The notes under the pieces are model-generated. The model was not told the origin of the DNA, did no database searches, and worked only from the letters and a program-made list of their open reading frames with translations. A stretch of DNA of 64,000 nucleotides from Hydrogenophaga aromaticivorans. GTDB lineage: Bacteria; Pseudomonadota; Gammaproteobacteria; Burkholderiales; Burkholderiaceae_C. The position numbers were made by a program, and so were the translations under genes. Of the stretch, positions 51,571-59,953 are shown in pieces. How positions within the stretch are numbered: position 1 is the stretch's first letter; every line of letters begins with the position of its first letter. Location of the stretch: the NCBI RefSeq assembly GCF_013387465.1, contig NZ_VYGV01000027.1, positions 1-64,000 on the forward strand, in the 5' to 3' direction.

Positions 51571-53079
51571 TCAGGCCGCCTTGAGGGCGCCCTTGTTTCT
51601 CCAGCGCTGGTAAGGACCGGTCTGGCTGATGATGGTGAAGGCCAGCGCGGCGAGGATGATGGCCGAGAGCGGCGTGGTGAAGAACTCGGTGAAGAACAGG
51701 CCCACGTCTTCGCCAGTCGACAACATCGCCTGGCGGTAGCTGCGGTCCATCAGCGGGCCGAGGATCATGCCCAGGATCACCGGCCCAACCTGGAAGCCGT
51801 ACATCTTCAGGAAGTAGCCGAAGAGGCCAAAGCCCAGCATCCAGTAAACGTCCACCGGGTTGTTGTTGATCGAATACGCGCCCACCGCGGAGAGCACCAG
51901 GATCAGCGGCAGCAGCACCGGCTTGGGCGTCTCGACGATCTTGGCAAAGATCTTGATGCCGGTCAGGCCGAACACCAGCAGGAAGCAGTTGGCCAGCGTG
52001 AGCGATCCGACGATGAACCAGAACAGGTCGGGCGTTTCGGTCATCAGCAGCGGGCCGGGTTTGAGGCCGTGGATGTAGAGCGCACCGATGATCACGGCGG
52101 TGACCGCGTCACCCGGAATGCCGAGCGTGAGCATGGGCACGTAGGCACCACCCACCGACGCGTTGTTGGCCGACTCGGGCGCCACCAGACCTTCGTAGGC
52201 CCCCGTGCCGAACGGGCGCGAGGGGTTCTTCACCGTGCGCTTGGCGTGGTCGTAGGCCATGAGCGCGGCGATGTCACCACCGGCGCCGGGCAGCGCGCCC
52301 ACCACCACGCCGATGGCGGAGGTGCGGGTGGCCAGCGGCAGGTGTTTGCGCACCAGCGCCCACGACGGGATGATCTTGCTCACGTTCTGCTTGATCGCCT
52401 TGATATTGAGTTCGTGCAACTGCGCGATCACCTCGGCCACGCCGAAGAAACCGATCATGGCGGCAATGTAGGAGATGCCGGCCGACATCTGCAGGCTGCC
52501 GAAGGTGAGGCGCTGTTCACCCGTCATCGGGTCAAGGCCCACGCACGAAATCAGCGCGCCCAGGGCACCGGCAAAGATGCCCTTGGAGAGCGATTCGCCC
52601 GAGAGGCTGCCAACCAGCAGGATGCCCCAGATCGCCAGCAACAGGTACTCGCGTGGTCCGAACTTCAGCGCCAGGCTGGACACCGCCGGCGCCGCCAGGG
52701 CCAGCGCCAGGATGCCGATGAAACCGCCATACACCGAGACCACGGTGGTGAGACCAATGGCCTGGCCGGCTTCACCGAGCTTCGCCAGCGGGTAGCCGTC
52801 CATGCCGGTGGCAATGGCCGAGGGCGCGCCCGGGATGTTGAGCAGGATGGCGCTGCGCGAGCCGCCGTACACACCGCCGAGGTAGATGCCGGAGATCAGG
52901 GCCAGCGCGTGGTGCACGTCCCACTTGAAGGTGAACGAGATCAGGATGGACACCGCCATCGTCACCGACAGGCCGGGGATGGCGCCGATGTAGATGCCGG
53001 CGAAGGTGCCCGCCGCGGTCAGCAACAGCATCTGCCAGTCCAGCCAGGACGACAGGAAATAGCCCAGTGCTTCAGTCAT
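51571..53079 (-). CDS. Tripartite tricarboxylate transporter large permease (TctA family), second set
   Basis: A 502-residue permease with about twelve helices and the TctA signatures GAIPGLSVTMAVSILI, NIPGAPSAIATGMDGYP, LPGAGGDIAALMAY and APESANNASVGGAYVPMLTLGIPG. Compared with tctA at 37469 the pore motifs differ (GLS/GLG, GAPSA/GDAGA), so ligand class probably differs too. The start overlaps the small permease stop (ATGA). Confidence 0.95.
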   Translation of the reverse strand: MTEALGYFLSSWLDWQMLLLTAAGTFAGIYIGAIPGLSVTMAVSILISFTFKWDVHHALALISGIYLGGVYGGSRSAILLNIPGAPSAIATGMDGYPLAKLGEAGQAIGLTTVVSVYGGFIGILALALAAPAVSSLALKFGPREYLLLAIWGILLVGSLSGESLSKGIFAGALGALISCVGLDPMTGEQRLTFGSLQMSAGISYIAAMIGFFGVAEVIAQLHELNIKAIKQNVSKIIPSWALVRKHLPLATRTSAIGVVVGALPGAGGDIAALMAYDHAKRTVKNPSRPFGTGAYEGLVAPESANNASVGGAYVPMLTLGIPGDAVTAVIIGALYIHGLKPGPLLMTETPDLFWFIVGSLTLANCFLLVFGLTGIKIFAKIVETPKPVLLPLILVLSAVGAYSINNNPVDVYWMLGFGLFGYFLKMYGFQVGPVILGMILGPLMDRSYRQAMLSTGEDVGLFFTEFFTTPLSAIILAALAFTIISQTGPYQRWRNKGALKAA

Positions 53080-53585
53080 TTCAGGAACTCCGGCAGGAAG
53101 GGGCCGACGAGCGAACCGGCCGGCAGCACCACCGAGAAGGCGGTGCGGAAGACGATGAAGATGGCCACCAGCACCGCTGCGCTGATGAACAGGTTGAGCA
53201 CCACGCGGCGGCTGCCCAGCAGGTACATGGACGCGGCCAGGAAGATGTACGAGGCGATCAGGAAGCCGATGTATTCCATGCCCAGCATGTACAGGAAGAT
53301 CAGCACGGCGAAGGCGATCAGTTGCACCGGCGTGACCTTGCGGCCGAACTGCTGCAGCCAGGTTTCACCGTTCTCCAGGTTGAGCTTGGCGCGTGCGGTC
53401 TTCACGGCGTTGATCAGGCCGGTGACCAGCATGGCGAAGGCACAGACCATGGGGAAGCTGCCCGGCGCGGCCAGCGAGTCGAAACTGGAAATCTCGTAAG
53501 ACGTCCACAGCAGGAAAACACTGACCAGAACGAGCAGCGCCATGAAGGTCAGCTCGCCGGCCAGCCGCGGATGGCTGGAGTGCAT
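53076..53585 (-). CDS. Tripartite tricarboxylate transporter small permease (TctB family), second set
   Basis: A 169-residue membrane protein with four helices and the APGSFPMVCAFAMLVTGLIN region seen in TctB proteins. AGGAGA lies before ATG 53585. It is followed at once by tctA (4-nt overlap) and preceded by the receptor gene with a repeat element between. Confidence 0.9.
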   Translation of the reverse strand: MHSSHPRLAGELTFMALLVLVSVFLLWTSYEISSFDSLAAPGSFPMVCAFAMLVTGLINAVKTARAKLNLENGETWLQQFGRKVTPVQLIAFAVLIFLYMLGMEYIGFLIASYIFLAASMYLLGSRRVVLNLFISAAVLVAIFIVFRTAFSVVLPAGSLVGPFLPEFLK

Positions 53586-53654
53586 GGAGGGTCTCCTAAA
53601 GTTGGAAAAAGCAGAGGCCCCCTTCCCGGAGGAGGGGGAGCTTCTCTCACCCCC

Positions 53655-53730
53655 AGGGCACCGCCGGGCCGGCTTTGCCGGACGGCCAGTGCCGCCCCCT
53701 TGAGGGGGTCGCGCGCAGCGCGGCGGGGGT
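53655..53730 (-). repeat. Dispersed GC-rich repeat, copy C (between receptor and TctB genes)
   Basis: Positions 53691-53730 are the exact inverse of 12355-12394, 40 of 40 bases. The flank carries CCGGGCCGGCTTTGCCGG, the inverse of the GGCCCGGCGAAGCCGG part of copies A and E. It lies in reverse orientation in this minus-strand operon, that is, in the same orientation relative to transcription as copies A, B, E and F. Confidence 0.85.
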
Positions 53731-53741
53731 GTTCAACAAGC

Positions 53742-54755
53742 TCAGGGTTTCGCGATACCCAGCGTGGCCGGGTCCACCTTGGCGGTGCCCGCGTTCTGGT
53801 ACAGCCAGGCGGTGGTGGACTGCCATTTCTTGATGAACTTCTCGGCTTCGGCACCGCCGATGTTCAGCATGGTCGTGCCACGGCCTTCCATCATCTTGCG
53901 GTACTGCGGGTTGTCGCCGGCCTTCTTGAACGCGGCCACCAGCTTGGCCTTGACGGGCTCCGGGGTGTCCTTCTTCACGAAGACGCCGTACCACGAGCCC
54001 CAGGGCAGGTACTTCGGCAGGCCTTTGAGCGACGGTGCATCGGTCATGGGTGCAATGCCCTGGAAGGGCTTGTTGTCCAGCACGCCCAGGGCCTTGAGGC
54101 GACCGGCCTTGATGTGCTCGATGGCGGCGCCCGAAGCGATGAAACCGATATCCAGGTGGCCGCCCTGCAGAGCGGCAATGGCCGGGCCGTCGCCGTCGAA
54201 CGGCACCAGGATGGTTTCAAACTTGGTCAGGCTGCCGATCATGGTGTTGACCGTGTAAGGCACGGTGCCCTGACCTGCGATGTACTGCTTGACCTTCTTG
54301 GGGTTGGCCTGCACATGGCTCAACAGGTCCTGCATGGTGTTCCAGGGGGCATCGGGCTTGGCCACGAGCAGGATGGTGTTGGCGATGGCGGCGATGTTGA
54401 CGGGGTAGAACTGGTCGTAGTCGAACTCGGCCATCTTCATCACGCGAAACAGGGCCTGCGGCTCGGCGCCCATCAGGATGGTGTAGCCATCGGACGGCTG
54501 CTGCAGCACGAAGTTGGCGCCGATGGCACCGGACGCACCGGGCTTGTTCTGCAGGATGATTTTCTTGCCCAGCGCTTCTTCAGCATACGGGGCATAGCCA
54601 CGCATCGCCACGTCGGTGCCGCCACCAGCGCCCCACTGGATCACGGCGGTGACGTCGCGCTCGGGGTAGTTCTGCGCCTGTGCCAGGCCCGTGAAGCCCA
54701 CGGTGGCCAGGGCTGCCACGGCAGCGCCGAGGAAGTGGCGTTTGGTTTGGTTCAT
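53742..54755 (-). CDS. Bug/TctC-family periplasmic receptor, second transporter set
   Basis: A 337-residue receptor with a signal peptide (about 1-25, ends LAQAQ), the entry loop WGAGGGTDVAMRG and later FDGDGPAIAALQGGHLD. AGGAG precedes ATG 54755; an upstream extension has no family similarity. It heads the operon receptor-TctB-TctA. The loop WGAGGGTD differs from the usual PAGGGxD, pointing to another ligand than TctC at 35952. Confidence 0.93.
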   Translation of the reverse strand: MNQTKRHFLGAAVAALATVGFTGLAQAQNYPERDVTAVIQWGAGGGTDVAMRGYAPYAEEALGKKIILQNKPGASGAIGANFVLQQPSDGYTILMGAEPQALFRVMKMAEFDYDQFYPVNIAAIANTILLVAKPDAPWNTMQDLLSHVQANPKKVKQYIAGQGTVPYTVNTMIGSLTKFETILVPFDGDGPAIAALQGGHLDIGFIASGAAIEHIKAGRLKALGVLDNKPFQGIAPMTDAPSLKGLPKYLPWGSWYGVFVKKDTPEPVKAKLVAAFKKAGDNPQYRKMMEGRGTTMLNIGGAEAEKFIKKWQSTTAWLYQNAGTAKVDPATLGIAKP

Positions 54756-55151
54756 CTGAATGTCTCCTGCTGTTGGTAAAAAAATCAAGCCCTCGGACCC
54801 GGACTCATGGGTTACACACAAGCTGTCTGAATAACCCCCAACGGTGTCCGCAGAGCGTTGCGGCCGGTTCATCGAAGGTCTTCAATGTAGGATCGGCTGG
54901 TTCGCTGGTCCATGAATTTGCACGGCTATCTGTTCGATCAATAAACCAAATAGATCGATCATCGACCGATTCTGGGGTTTGTCCCAATGCTGGAACGGCT
55001 GCCGCGGAGCGGCCTGGCAGTCCCGCGAACGCCACCGGAACCGCTGGGATCAGCGCCATCAAACGGCCGCCCATTCTGCCGAGCAGGCCCCCGGCGAAAC
55101 CCGACGAATGCGGCCGTTGCCTGTCGTTTTCGTGCATCTTGTTCTCACGGC
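54756..55151. other. 396-nt gene-free stretch with operator-like site
   Basis: Between the receptor start and the flavoprotein stop. The left half (54880-54970) is AT-richer than its surroundings and should hold the receptor promoter. The right half contains GCCGC-GGA-GCGGC near 55010 and a 110-codon minus-strand open frame (54805-55137) without ribosome site or family likeness, which I regard as chance. Confidence 0.6.
54934..54958 (-). promoter_or_regulatory. Candidate operator upstream of the second transporter operon
   Basis: TCGATC (54934-54939) and GATCGA (54953-54958) form an inverted repeat around an AT-rich 13-nt centre, about 180 nt upstream of the receptor ATG. IclR- or LysR-like spacing. 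By eye only. Confidence 0.35.
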
Positions 55152-56873
55152 TCAGGCCGCTGCGCGCGCCGTGGCGTGGCGCGCGGCGAGGTACGCAAAC
55201 ACCTGGCCCGGGCCGAGGGTGATGCCCGGCGCGGTGTAGACGCCGCCCATGATGGAATGCATGTCGTTGCCCACGGCGTACAGGCCGCCGATGGGCTGGC
55301 CGCTGGCGTCGAGCACGCGGGCGTCGCCATCGGTGGCGAAGCCGGTGGCGGCGCCGATGTCGCCCGGGTAGAGCTTCACCGCGTAGTAGGGCGCGGTCTG
55401 CAGCGGGCCCAGGTTGGGGTTCTTGCCGCCAGCCGCGGCGTCGCCGATGTTCTGCTGGTAGGCCGTGACACCGCGCTGGAAGTCCGGGTCCACGCCGGTC
55501 TGCGCGTAGCCGTTGATCTTCTGCACGCTGGCTTTCAGGCCGGCGGCGCTGATGCCGAGCTTCTGCGCCAGCCCGTCAAGCGAGTCGCCCCGCGTCAGGT
55601 AACCGTCGGACAGGAACGGTGCCATGTCTTTGGCGCTGGCGCCGGGCCGCACCATGCCGATGCCGTATTTGCGCAGCGCTTCGGCGTCGCAGATCAGATA
55701 GGCCGGCACGCTGCGGGCGCTTTGCATCGCCATGCCGAACAGGTGGTACGAGGTGCTTTCGTTGACGAAGCGCTCACCGGCCTGGTTGACGGTGAGCATG
55801 CCGGGCTTGGCGCGGTCCATCACGAAGTGCGGGAACACCGCAGTGCTGCCGTCGGGCCGCTGGCGCAGCGAGACCGGTGCCCAGAAGGCGTTGGAGAGAC
55901 CGCCCTGCCCGTATTGCGCACCCAGGTCGCGGGCCAGGTCGTGCGCCGCGCCAGTGTGGCCGGGCGCGGCGGGGCACCAGCCGATGTCGGCACCGGGCAG
56001 CATGGCCTGGCGCAGGCCGGTGTGGCGGTTGAAACCGCCGCTGGCCAGCACCACACCACCGCGCACCCGCACCGTGCGGCGCTCGCTGCCCTGCACGAGC
56101 TCCACCGTTTCAATACCGCTGGCGCCGCGGCCGAACTGCTCGACCGAGGTGTCGAGCGCGAGCGTCACGCCCGCGTGTTTCGACAACGAATGCAGCAGGC
56201 GCGCCACCAGCGCGTTGCCCATCACCAGGCGCGTGCCGCGCGGGTAGCGCAGGCGGTCCGCCGCGTGGCGCAGGATGATCCTGAGCGAATGCCTGAACGA
56301 GGCGAACGACTTCGTGAGCGCGAGCAGGTGGTTGATGTCGGTGCGGTCGACCATCATCCCGCCGAGCACGGTGAATTCGGGAATCGGCGGGCGCACCAGG
56401 CGGAACAGGTCACCCAGCAGCCGGCCGTCGAACGGCAACGGCTCCAGCGCGCGGCCGGCGAGCGTGGAACCACCGAGGTCGGAGATGTAGTCCGGGTGCT
56501 TGGGGTACGGCCGGTATCTCACCTCGGAATGGGTCTCGATGTGGCGGATCACGGCGGGGCCGTGGTCCAGGAAGGCCTGGCGCAGCGCCGCCGGCGTGCG
56601 ATCGCCGATGGCGTTGGTGAGGTAGCGCGCGGCGTCGGCCAGCGTGTCCGCCGGGTTCACCTTGGCGGCGTGGTGCGTGCCCGGCACCCAGGTGGTGCCC
56701 GCCGACCAGGCCGTGGTGCCGCCCACGAACCCGGTGCGCTCGACCAGCAGCACCCGCTGGCCGTCGATGGCCGCGAACAGCGCGGCCGCCATGCCGGCGC
56801 CACCGGCACCGATCACGACCAGGTCGAACGCGGCGTCGGCGGGGAGTTTGCTCAGCGAGTTCAGGACTTGCAT
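55152..56873 (-). CDS. KstD/fumarate-reductase-type FAD-dependent dehydrogenase (second copy)
   Basis: A 573-residue flavoprotein with VIGAGGAGMAAALFAAIDGQ, RTGFVGGTTAWSAG and the C-terminal GNDMHSIMGGVYTAPGITLG. It is the most divergent of the three copies: no NIPSNAP gene adjoins it, and the pre-C-terminal part has NPNLGPLQTAPYYAVKLYPG. It starts just inside the stop of the AroE-like gene; ATG 56873 is used, a GTG at 56879 is possible. It should act on the same compound class as its upstream partner. Confidence 0.92.
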   Translation of the reverse strand: MQVLNSLSKLPADAAFDLVVIGAGGAGMAAALFAAIDGQRVLLVERTGFVGGTTAWSAGTTWVPGTHHAAKVNPADTLADAARYLTNAIGDRTPAALRQAFLDHGPAVIRHIETHSEVRYRPYPKHPDYISDLGGSTLAGRALEPLPFDGRLLGDLFRLVRPPIPEFTVLGGMMVDRTDINHLLALTKSFASFRHSLRIILRHAADRLRYPRGTRLVMGNALVARLLHSLSKHAGVTLALDTSVEQFGRGASGIETVELVQGSERRTVRVRGGVVLASGGFNRHTGLRQAMLPGADIGWCPAAPGHTGAAHDLARDLGAQYGQGGLSNAFWAPVSLRQRPDGSTAVFPHFVMDRAKPGMLTVNQAGERFVNESTSYHLFGMAMQSARSVPAYLICDAEALRKYGIGMVRPGASAKDMAPFLSDGYLTRGDSLDGLAQKLGISAAGLKASVQKINGYAQTGVDPDFQRGVTAYQQNIGDAAAGGKNPNLGPLQTAPYYAVKLYPGDIGAATGFATDGDARVLDASGQPIGGLYAVGNDMHSIMGGVYTAPGITLGPGQVFAYLAARHATARAAA

Positions 56874-56875
56874 GG

Positions 56876-57670
56876 TCACTTGCCCAACAGGAAATCGACC
56901 ATCAAGTCCCGGACCCGCGCAAACATGTGGGCGCCGGTCATCGTGGCGCAGCCTTTTTCGCGTGCGGCCGCAATGAACGGCGTGATGGCCGGCGCGGTGA
57001 TCACGCAGCCGCAGAACATGCGGGCGTCGAGCGTCTCCACCTGCAGCGGATAGGGATCGCTCTCTTTCATGCCCACCGGCGTGGCGTTGATCACGATGTC
57101 AAAGCCCGTCGGGTCGGCGCTGCCATGGCTCACCGGGCACTGCTTCAACCCGGCCAGGCGCTCCACCAGCGCGGTGCGGCGCTGGTCGTCCGGATCGAAG
57201 ATCGCGAGTTCGCTCACGCCGTCCATCACCAGCGCGTGCGCAATGGCAGAACCGGCGCCGCCCGCGCCCACCAGCAGCGCTTTCTGGCCCGCTGGCTGGC
57301 CGCCGTTGTCCTGCATGGCGGTGACGAAGCCCAGACCGTCGAACATGTCGCCATGCCAGCTGCCGTCGGCGTTGCGGCGCATGGTGTTGACCGTGTGCAG
57401 AAAGGCGGCGCGCTCGGAGGTGGTTGCGCAGAGATCGGTGCAAGCGAACTTGTGCGGCACCGTCACGATGATGCCGTCCACGTTCTGCGCCAGCGAGGCG
57501 CCACGCACCCAGTCGGCCAGGTGGGCAGGCGACACATGGGCCGGCACGCAGATGGCGTTGCGCCCGTGGTCGGCAAAGGCCTGCGTCACGCCCGCCGGGG
57601 ATTTCACCTGGGCGATCGGGTCGCCGACGATGAAGTGGATGCGGCTCGCGCCGCTGAGGGTTTGATGCAT
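56876..57670 (-). CDS. AroE-family dehydrogenase with altered substrate pocket
   Basis: A 264-residue member of the shikimate/quinate dehydrogenase family. The catalytic lysine is kept (VTVPHK), and the cofactor loop is GAGGAGSAIAHAL. The substrate-anchoring motif is GDPIAQVKSP: the first anchoring serine of the GHSKSP motif in true AroE is valine here, and the usual C-terminal Gly-x-Gly-Met-Leu...Gln helix reads GAHMFARVRDL. So it probably reduces or oxidises something other than shikimate. CAGGAGA lies 8 nt before the ATG. It heads the operon with the second flavoprotein, divergent from the Gfo/Idh operon. Confidence 0.9.
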   Translation of the reverse strand: MHQTLSGASRIHFIVGDPIAQVKSPAGVTQAFADHGRNAICVPAHVSPAHLADWVRGASLAQNVDGIIVTVPHKFACTDLCATTSERAAFLHTVNTMRRNADGSWHGDMFDGLGFVTAMQDNGGQPAGQKALLVGAGGAGSAIAHALVMDGVSELAIFDPDDQRRTALVERLAGLKQCPVSHGSADPTGFDIVINATPVGMKESDPYPLQVETLDARMFCGCVITAPAITPFIAAAREKGCATMTGAHMFARVRDLMVDFLLGK

Positions 57671-57746
57671 GGGTCTTGTCTCCTGCAGGTCGGTTCACAC
57701 CCGTTGGCCGGGTTGTTGGCGCCGATCATATCCAAAAGTGGAATCG

Positions 57747-57763
57747 TATTCAATTATTGAATA
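57747..57763. promoter_or_regulatory. Perfect AT-rich palindrome in divergent promoter region
   Basis: TATTCAAT-T-ATTGAATA, with a further GAAT-CGT-ATTC half-pair just to the left (57741-57751). It lies in the 133-nt gap between the divergent AroE-like and Gfo/Idh genes, the most AT-rich part of the region, and is a good candidate site for the nearby IclR regulator. Confidence 0.55.
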
Positions 57764-57803
57764 TTGTTCTTTTTTTGACTAGACTTCAGGCAGGAGACAA
57801 CAA

Positions 57804-58943
57804 ATGCCCGAATTGAGCACCCCAAACCCAGAGACACCGCCGGGCTGGCTTCGCCAGACGGCTGGTGTCGTCCCCCTGCAGGGGGAAGCCGCGCAGCGGC
57901 GCAGGGGAGGAGCCACGAGCCTGCTCGTCGTGGGTGCCGGCGCCATTGGCCGCACCCACATCGACCGCATCGGCCGTTCGCCGCAACTGGCCCTGGCCGG
58001 TATCGCCGACCCGACCGACGCCGGTCGCTCGCTGGCGGACAGCCTGGGTGTGCCCTGGGCCGCCAGCCACGGTGAACTGCTGGAGCGCGTGAAGCCGCAG
58101 GGCGCGATCGTCGCCACGCCCAATGCCACGCATGTGCCGGTGGCGCTGGACTGCCTGGCGCGTGGTGTGGCGGTGCTGGTGGAAAAGCCCGTGGCCGACA
58201 CGGTGGCCGAAGCGCAGGCGCTGGTGGATGCACAGGCGCGCAGCGGCGTGCCGGTGCTGGTGGGACACCACCGCCGCCACAACCCGATCAACCGCCGGGC
58301 GCGCGAGATCGTGGCCAGCGGGCAGCTCGGCCACATCGTGACCGCCAACGTGATGGCCACCTTCTTCAAGCCCGAGGCCTACTTCGAAGCCGCCTGGCGC
58401 CGCCAGCCCGGTGGCGGTCCGGTGCTGATCAACCTGATCCACGAGATCGACCAGCTGCGTTTTCTCTGCGGCGAGATCACGCAGGTGCAGGCCATCAGCA
58501 GCAACGCCGTGCGCGGCTTCGCGGTGGAAGACACGGCCGCCGCGCTGCTGCGGTTCGAGAACGGCGCGCTGGGCACGGTGGTACTGTCGGACACCGCCAC
58601 GGCGCCCTGGTGCTGGGACTTCAGCGCCGGCGAACAGGACCAGTACCCGCGCCAGGCGGTGCAGTCGCACTTCATCGCCGGCACGCACGGCTCGCTCTCG
58701 CTGCCCGACCTCTCGCTCTGGCACTACCGTGGCGAGCGCAGTTGGCACGCCGAGATCACGCGCGAGCAGACCGTGGCGCTCAAGGCCGACCCCTACACCG
58801 AGCAGTTGCTGCACTTCGCGGCCGTGGTCCTTGGCGAAGAAGCCCCGCTGTGCAGCGCGCTCGACGGGCTGCGCACCCTGCAGGCCACGCTGGCCGTGCT
58901 GGAAGCGGCAACCGCCGGCGCACCTGTCTCCTGTACCGTTTGA
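57804..58943 (+). CDS. Gfo/Idh/MocA-family NAD(P)-dependent oxidoreductase with repeat-derived N-terminus
   Basis: A 379-residue dehydrogenase of the inositol/glucose-fructose oxidoreductase family. The Rossmann start LLVVGAGAIGRTHIDRI falls only at residue 40; the EKPVAD lysine motif and GHHRRHNP follow. Residues about 10-37 are a translation of the dispersed repeat (copy D), read in frame. The ATG at 57804 has AGGAGA 7 nt upstream, so the extension is probably made. A second AGGAG lies at 57909, but the codon behind it is ACG, not ATG. It heads the plus-strand half of the island. Confidence 0.9.
   Translation: MPELSTPNPETPPGWLRQTAGVVPLQGEAAQRRRGGATSLLVVGAGAIGRTHIDRIGRSPQLALAGIADPTDAGRSLADSLGVPWAASHGELLERVKPQGAIVATPNATHVPVALDCLARGVAVLVEKPVADTVAEAQALVDAQARSGVPVLVGHHRRHNPINRRAREIVASGQLGHIVTANVMATFFKPEAYFEAAWRRQPGGGPVLINLIHEIDQLRFLCGEITQVQAISSNAVRGFAVEDTAAALLRFENGALGTVVLSDTATAPWCWDFSAGEQDQYPRQAVQSHFIAGTHGSLSLPDLSLWHYRGERSWHAEITREQTVALKADPYTEQLLHFAAVVLGEEAPLCSALDGLRTLQATLAVLEAATAGAPVSCTV
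57832..57911 (-). repeat. Dispersed GC-rich repeat, copy D (inside the Gfo/Idh coding start)
   Basis: Inverse orientation copy with the CCCCCTGCAGGGGG core, GGCTGGCTTCGCCAGACGGC and GCCGCGCAGCGGCGCAGGGG flanks, in the order seen in copy C. Read on the plus strand it is open in the frame of the dehydrogenase. Confidence 0.75.
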
Positions 58944-58974
58944 GCCTCCCCTCAGAACACACGGAACCCACCCC

Positions 58975-59808
58975 ATGAACGGCGTCCTCGAACGAACCCT
59001 CGGCATCCTCGAACTGCTGTCACAACACGGCGAAGGCATGGAACTCGCCGCCGTGGCGGACCAGCTCAACATCCCGCGCAGCGCCGTGCACCGCCTGCTG
59101 GCCGACCTGGTGCGCCTGGGTTATGTGCGCCAGGCGCGAGGCCATGGTGACTACCTGCTCACCACCAAGCTGGTGAGCATGGGCCTCTCCTACCTCAGCA
59201 ACAGCGGCATCGTGGACATCGCGCAGCCCCTGCTCAACCGCCTGGCCGAGCTGTCGGGCGAACTGGTGCGCCTCTCGGTGGTGGACGGTGAACGCCTCAC
59301 CTGGGTCGCCCGCGCACAAGGCGCCCGCCAGGGCCTGCGCTACGACCCCGACATGGGCAGCGACGCCCGCCTCTCGTGTTCGTCTTCCGGCTGGGCCTGG
59401 ATGTCCACACTGGAAGACAACGCCGGCATGGCCCTCGTCGCCAAGCAGGGCTTGGGCCTGCCCGAGCAGTTTGGCCCGGCCGCCCCGACCACCCTGCAGG
59501 CGGTGCTGGATGCCGTGCACGCCACGCGCGAACGCGGCTACAGCCTGACGGTGGACACCTACAGCCTGGGCCTGTCCGCCATGTCGGCGCCGGTGCGTTT
59601 TGCCGGCCAGCCGGCCATGGGCGTGATCACCATCGCCGGCCCCACGGTGCGCTTCACCGTCGAGCGCATGGAAGCGCTGGCGCCCGAACTGCTGTCCATC
59701 GCCTCGCAACTGGCCGCGGCCAGCGGGGCTTCGCCCTTCTTCCAGCTCACGGCGGAGACGGGCGCCCCTGGCGACGTCAAAAGCCGCAAGCCGATCTACG
59801 CGGTCTGA
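58975..59808 (+). CDS. IclR-family transcriptional regulator
   Basis: A 277-residue regulator: winged helix (about 1-65, LAAVADQLNIPRSAVHRLLADL) and IclR effector domain (about 80-250, with SCSSSGWAWMSTL and a late RERGYSLTVD region). It follows the Gfo/Idh gene by 31 nt and precedes the third flavoprotein, so it is embedded in the operon it probably controls. The palindrome at 57747 is its likely site. Confidence 0.93.
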   Translation: MNGVLERTLGILELLSQHGEGMELAAVADQLNIPRSAVHRLLADLVRLGYVRQARGHGDYLLTTKLVSMGLSYLSNSGIVDIAQPLLNRLAELSGELVRLSVVDGERLTWVARAQGARQGLRYDPDMGSDARLSCSSSGWAWMSTLEDNAGMALVAKQGLGLPEQFGPAAPTTLQAVLDAVHATRERGYSLTVDTYSLGLSAMSAPVRFAGQPAMGVITIAGPTVRFTVERMEALAPELLSIASQLAAASGASPFFQLTAETGAPGDVKSRKPIYAV

Positions 59809-59839
59809 ACATGTCTCCCCCCCGTTGCTTGCTCGCTGC

Positions 59840-59943
59840 GCCCCGGATTGCCGCCTCAAGCGGCAATACGCTTAGCCGCATACCCCCTTCAGGGGGCGAC
59901 ACCAACGGCCCGGCGAAGCCGGTTCCGCGGTGTCCCTGGGTTG
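59840..59943 (+). repeat. Dispersed GC-rich repeat, copy E (between IclR and flavoprotein genes)
   Basis: Contains an additional hairpin ATTGCCGC-CTCAA-GCGGCAAT (59847-59867), then the CCCCCTTCAGGGGG core and the 24-nt part identical to 12401-12424 (59907-59930). The repeat ends 11-24 nt before the flavoprotein ATG and so forms its leader. Confidence 0.85.
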
Positions 59944-59953
59944 GGGCTGCCTC

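Noticed and set aside
54805-55137. 110-codon minus-strand frame between receptor and flavoprotein genes
   Set aside because: No good ribosome site or family pattern, and it covers the likely promoter of the transporter operon.
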